Part shown: positions 5,474 to 8,287 of the stretch, piece after piece | Numbering within the stretch: position 1 is the first letter of the stretch | How the letters are laid out: every line of letters begins with the position of its first letter | Assembly (NCBI GenBank): GCA_001821155.1 | Contig: MHSB01000032.1 | Coordinates: 1 to 8,287, forward strand | DNA from: Candidatus Taylorbacteria bacterium RIFCSPLOWO2_01_FULL_50_130 | GTDB taxonomy: Bacteria > Patescibacteriota > Minisyncoccia > Phycocordibacterales > UBA10002 | Direction of reading: 5' to 3' | DNA: 8,287 nt | Program-made: the position numbers and the translations under genes | The notes under the pieces: generated by a model | What the model saw: the letters and a program-made list of their open reading frames with translations, nothing else | Databases searched by the model: none | Told to the model about the DNA's origin: nothing

Positions 5474-8173
5474 TCATGTCAATACAATATTCACCAGTCG
5501 GTCGGGCACCACAATGACGGAACGAACTTCCTTTCCCTCCAGCCACCTTTGTAGCGACGGCAACTCAACGGCCCTTTTTTTTAGCTCATCTCGTGACAAT
5601 CCTCGCGTTGCTTCAAAATCTCCGCGAATTCTTCCGTCCACTTGGACCGCAATGATAACGTCTTCTCGCATGACCAGCCGCTCATCGTACGATGGCCACG
5701 GTCCATTGTGAACGCTCTTCCTCGTGCCAAGGGCGCTCCAGAGTTCCTCCGAGATGTGCGGAGCGAAGGGGGCGAGGAGTTTGAGAAAGATTTCGAAGTC
5801 TGCGCGGGCGATTGATGGTTCTTTATCAAACGCGTTGGCGAGAATCATGAGCGCGCTCACCGCGGTATTGAACCGCAGATGTTCAATGTCTTCCGTTACT
5901 TTTTTAATCGTCTGATGCAACAGTATTTTCAGTTGCCGGTTATCGGCTATCGGTTGTCGGTCTGTTTTGTTCTTAAATCTTAAATCATAAATCTTAAATC
6001 TGATTCTCCAAACTTTCTCTAAAAATCTTTTTGCCCCCACCAGCCCATTGGTGTTCCACGAGATTGACTGGTCAAACGGCCCCATAAACATTTCATAGAC
6101 GCGAAGCGAATCGGCGCCGAAGCGTTCCACAATTTCATCGGGATTGATGACATTGCCGAACCGCTTGCTCATCTTTCTTCCATCCTCGCCCATAATGAGA
6201 CCGACGGGTTGAAGCTTCATAAACGGCTCGACAACGGAAACAATGCCACTATCATACAAAAACTTGTGCCAAAATCGTGCGTATATGAGGTGTCGTGTCG
6301 CGTGCTCGGCTCCACCGACATACAAATCCACCGGAAGCCACTTCGCCAAGCTCCGCTTGGCAAATGAATTATGAAGCATGAATTTTGAATTATGCTTTAA
6401 GATATACGCGAGATAATACCAGGAAGAGCCGGCCCATTGGGGCATGGTGTTGGTTTCTCGCTTCCCTTTTCCACCGCAACGCGGACACTTCGCATTGACC
6501 CACTTTTCTATCGCCGCAAGCGGCGACTCTCCCGTCCCCGTTGGCTCGTAGTATTTCACTTTAGGCAATTTCACCGGCAAGTCTTTTTCCGGCACCGCCA
6601 CCCACCCCGGATTCATAAGTTCTCCAAGGGAGAACTTATGAGAATTATGAAGTATGAATTTTGAATTATGGTTTTTCGAAGACTCAATCACTTCTTGATT
6701 CATAATTCCTAATTCATGATTCTCCGCTTGCTTTTTGCACTTTTCGCAAAAAATCAATGGAATGGGTTCTCCCCAGTAGCGTTGCCTTGAAAACACCCAG
6801 TCCTTCAGACGGTATGTAACTTTTCGAGCGGCAATTTTATTTTCTTCCAAATACCTAATGACATCGTTCCTCGCCTCTCGCGCTCTCCGACCGTCAAACT
6901 CCTTTGGCTCGGACAAAATACCCTCTCTCATATCGGTAAAACACACTTCAAGATTTTTCACTTTCCTTCGAAGCTCTACATCCTTCGGAAACAAGACCGG
7001 CTTCAAACGCAAACCATACTTCTTGGCAAACTTAAAGTCTCGCTCGTCATGACAGGAACATTTCACGATACCGGTACCGTAATCCGCCAGCGCGTAACTT
7101 GCCACCCAAATTGGCAGGTCGCCGTTTCCAACCGGGTCAACTGTAAAGCGTCCTGTGAAAATGCCCTCAAGCTCCTTTTCTTCATAACCCGCGGCCGTCC
7201 TCCTCTCAAGAAGTCTTTTCGCAAAATAAAGGACTTGCGCGGCCATAGGTGTCTCTTTGACTAATTCTGGCAGGAATGGATGGTCTGGGGCGATGACAAC
7301 AAAAGTATCGGCAGCGAACGCCTCAAAGTGCGCCGAGAAAGTTTGTATTTTAAGATTGGTGCCTTTGACCGGCGCCGTAAAGAGCATTCCTTCGCTCCGA
7401 CCAATCCAATTCCTCTGCTGTTCCTTAATGTGCTCCGGCCAGTTGAGCTTTTCTAAATCGGCAAGCAACGCTTCAGCATAATCGGTAATTTTGAGTACCC
7501 ACTGCCGAATTTTCCTTTTCTCAACCGGCGTGCCGCAACGCTCGCACCGGCCCACTTCCACGTCCTCGTTGGCGAGGCCGGTCTTGCACGACGGACACCA
7601 ATTTATCGGCTCGTTTGATTGGTAAGCCAGTCCTTTCTTGAAAAGTTCCAGAAAAATCCACTGCGTCCATTTGTAATAGGCGGGGTCGGTGGTGTTTATT
7701 TCGCGCGACCAGTCATAGTCAAAGCCCAAAATCTCAAGCTGTTTTTTGTAGCGCGCGACATTTCTTTTGACGGCAGTTTCCGGATTGGTTTTTGTTTTTA
7801 TGGCGTAATTTTCAGCCGGCAGACCAAAGGCGTCAAAACCCATCGGATGAAGAACCGAATGCCCCTGCATTCTTTTCATTCGCGACACCGCATCAGTCGC
7901 AATGTAGCCCTTCGGATGGCCGACGTGAAGCCCTTCGCCGGAGGGGTACGGGAACATATCAAGGATGTAGAACTTTTGACCAGTGACCTTTGACAATTGA
8001 CCCGTGCGATAAAGTCCTGTCTTCGCCCAGACTCTTTGCCAACGTCTCTCTACCCTGCGATGGTCGTATCCGCGATGCTTGCCCCGCGAGAAATCCGCTC
8101 TCTTTTGGCGGTCAGTGGATAATTTCTCACGAAGCCGTTTTTTCTCAACTTTTTTATGAACATATCGTTCCAT
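5474..8173 (-). CDS. leuS: Leucyl-tRNA synthetase
   Basis: Class I synthetase that charges tRNA-Leu with leucine; cytosolic. The 899-aa product carries the HIGH motif as HVGH (83-86), a zinc module with C193/C196 and C210/C213, the CP1 editing domain (about 262-450) with APDHP (295-299) and HDERD (375-379), RLKDWVFSRQRYWGEPIP (455-472), a second Cys pair set (C476/C479 and C563/C566), AGSSWYY (581-587), the KMSKS loop as KMSKR (667-671), the anticodon-binding helices, and a C-terminal QVDGRIRG domain. Oddities: three inserts encoded by heptad repeats at about residues 483-516, 593-609 and 724-748, each at a variable loop or linker; and the usual TTRPDT editing motif appears as EAFAADT (284-290). 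I chose the ATG at 8173 over the one at 8260 because the latter adds a Cys-rich stretch unlike the family and overlaps a promoter-like site. This start leaves a basic N-terminal tail of about 35 residues before YDHRRVERRWQ. Confidence 0.97.
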   Translation of the reverse strand: MERYVHKKVEKKRLREKLSTDRQKRADFSRGKHRGYDHRRVERRWQRVWAKTGLYRTGQLSKVTGQKFYILDMFPYPSGEGLHVGHPKGYIATDAVSRMKRMQGHSVLHPMGFDAFGLPAENYAIKTKTNPETAVKRNVARYKKQLEILGFDYDWSREINTTDPAYYKWTQWIFLELFKKGLAYQSNEPINWCPSCKTGLANEDVEVGRCERCGTPVEKRKIRQWVLKITDYAEALLADLEKLNWPEHIKEQQRNWIGRSEGMLFTAPVKGTNLKIQTFSAHFEAFAADTFVVIAPDHPFLPELVKETPMAAQVLYFAKRLLERRTAAGYEEKELEGIFTGRFTVDPVGNGDLPIWVASYALADYGTGIVKCSCHDERDFKFAKKYGLRLKPVLFPKDVELRRKVKNLEVCFTDMREGILSEPKEFDGRRAREARNDVIRYLEENKIAARKVTYRLKDWVFSRQRYWGEPIPLIFCEKCKKQAENHELGIMNQEVIESSKNHNSKFILHNSHKFSLGELMNPGWVAVPEKDLPVKLPKVKYYEPTGTGESPLAAIEKWVNAKCPRCGGKGKRETNTMPQWAGSSWYYLAYILKHNSKFMLHNSFAKRSLAKWLPVDLYVGGAEHATRHLIYARFWHKFLYDSGIVSVVEPFMKLQPVGLIMGEDGRKMSKRFGNVINPDEIVERFGADSLRVYEMFMGPFDQSISWNTNGLVGAKRFLEKVWRIRFKIYDLRFKNKTDRQPIADNRQLKILLHQTIKKVTEDIEHLRFNTAVSALMILANAFDKEPSIARADFEIFLKLLAPFAPHISEELWSALGTRKSVHNGPWPSYDERLVMREDVIIAVQVDGRIRGDFEATRGLSRDELKKRAVELPSLQRWLEGKEVRSVIVVPDRLVNIVLT
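5930..6000. repeat. Double heptad island in leuS (third insert)
   Basis: Two adjoining arrays with different words. Bases 5930-5964 hold five words around CGGTTAT (CGGCTAT, CGGTTGT and looser ends); bases 5973-6000 hold four words, TTAAATC three times and ATAAATC once. An 8-nt joint separates them. They encode the linker between FLEKVW and LLHQTIKKVTEDI of the anticodon-binding domain, in frame. Confidence 0.85.
6345..6394. repeat. Hairpin plus heptad island in leuS (second insert)
   Basis: Four words of 7 nt (AATTATG, AAGCATG, AATTTTG, AATTATG; 6367-6394) lie next to a perfect 7-bp hairpin, GCCAAGC-TCC-GCTTGGC (6345-6361). The stretch 6366-6394 is 28/29 identical to 6642-6670. On the coding strand it is read as HNSKFMLHNS, then the hairpin as the AKRSLAK region just before the conserved WLPVDLYVGG. 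Confidence 0.9.
6613..6721. repeat. Hairpin plus two opposed heptad arrays in leuS (first insert)
   Basis: A perfect 13-bp hairpin with a 3-nt loop (arms 6613-6625 and 6629-6641) abuts four AATTATG-type words (6643-6670). A second array of four words in the opposite sense (CTTGATT, CATAATT, CCTAATT, CATGATT; 6694-6721) closes the insert, so the two arrays could pair with each other. It is read as about 34 extra residues, including HNSKFILHNS, between the CEKC pair and the conserved NPGWVAVPEKDLPVKLP. Confidence 0.9.
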
Positions 8174-8180
8174 AAACAAA

Positions 8181-8208
8181 ATAATACAACAGATTTCGAA
8201 TCTTACAA
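8181..8208 (-). promoter_or_regulatory. Promoter candidate of leuS, implying a leaderless mRNA
   Basis: On the minus strand -35 TTGTAA (8203-8208, 4 of 6 to consensus) and -10 TATTAT (8181-8186, 5 of 6) are 16 bp apart. Transcription would start within a base or two of the leuS ATG (8173). No Shine-Dalgarno is present, which fits a leaderless message. The spacer holds the palindrome GATTTCGAATC. Confidence 0.4.
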
Positions 8209-8211
8209 AAG

Positions 8212-8266
8212 ACACCCTCCCGTAAGCATCCGTGCCTCGGCAGGTGTGGAGAATTGCCACCTCTCG
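8212..8266. repeat. Imperfect inverted repeats upstream of leuS
   Basis: ACACC (8212-8216) and GGTGT (8243-8247) flank a sequence with small internal self-complementarity (TGCCTCGGCA), and AGGTG / CACCT form a second possible stem just to the right, up to about 8262. This could be a decayed dispersed palindrome or a structured leader of an upstream transcript. I see no gene in 8174-8287. Confidence 0.3.
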
Positions 8267-8287
8267 GTGAATTATGAGACTCCCATT

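Noticed and set aside
5477..5482. TTGACA at the very end of leuS as a -35 element
   Set aside because: No acceptable -10 lies 15-19 bp downstream, and a better promoter exists at 5373-5400.
495..6721. CRISPR array as explanation of the repeats
   Set aside because: The units are 7 nt, directly tandem and degenerate, with no constant repeat of 23-40 nt separated by unique spacers, and no cas genes are present.
5474..8173. leuS or mnmA being pseudogenes because of the inserts
   Set aside because: Both frames are unbroken and keep all catalytic motifs; the inserts fall in variable loops.
8187..8210. TTCGAA motif as part of a tRNA T-arm
   Set aside because: No acceptor, D-arm or anticodon arm can be folded around it; the same holds for GGTTCAAGGTTC at 5433-5444.

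Overview
The window reads as a piece of chromosome from an uncultivated bacterium, most likely of the Candidate Phyla Radiation (Patescibacteria, Parcubacteria-like). Three things point that way: a protein pairing a sigma-70 region 4 with a HARE-HTH domain, a conserved two-helix membrane protein of the kind I associate with CPR type IV secretion or pilus loci, and short degenerate repeats sitting inside housekeeping genes. UGA is used as a stop at three of the four visible gene ends, so the recoded UGA=Gly groups (Gracilibacteria, Absconditabacteria) are excluded. The lineage call is inference from motifs and composition.

All five genes lie on the minus strand, so they read right to left: leuS (8173-5474), a sigma-region-4/HARE-HTH regulator (5303-4248), a two-helix membrane protein of unknown function (4098-2635), mltG (2301-1246), and mnmA (from 1035, running off the left edge). 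Two serve tRNA biology (leucyl-tRNA synthetase and tRNA 2-thiouridylase), one trims nascent peptidoglycan, one probably touches transcription. The gaps of 149 to 333 bp hold separate promoters, a clear terminator after the regulator gene, and repeats, so this is a row of mostly separate units rather than one tight operon.

The most striking structure is a set of seven islands of degenerate tandem words with a 7-nt period. Most islands have their own word (for example TACCTTC, AGAAGCT, TTAAATC, TTGTAAT/TTGTGGT); the AATTATG word recurs in three of them. Three islands are intergenic. Four are in frame inside genes: one in an mnmA loop and three in leuS. Two of the leuS islands are 28/29 nt identical, are read in the same frame, and each abuts a short perfect hairpin. 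In front of mltG, a 98-bp MITE-like element with 16-bp terminal inverted repeats and a 5-bp target duplication sits inside one heptad island, and a second, larger palindromic repeat lies next to it.
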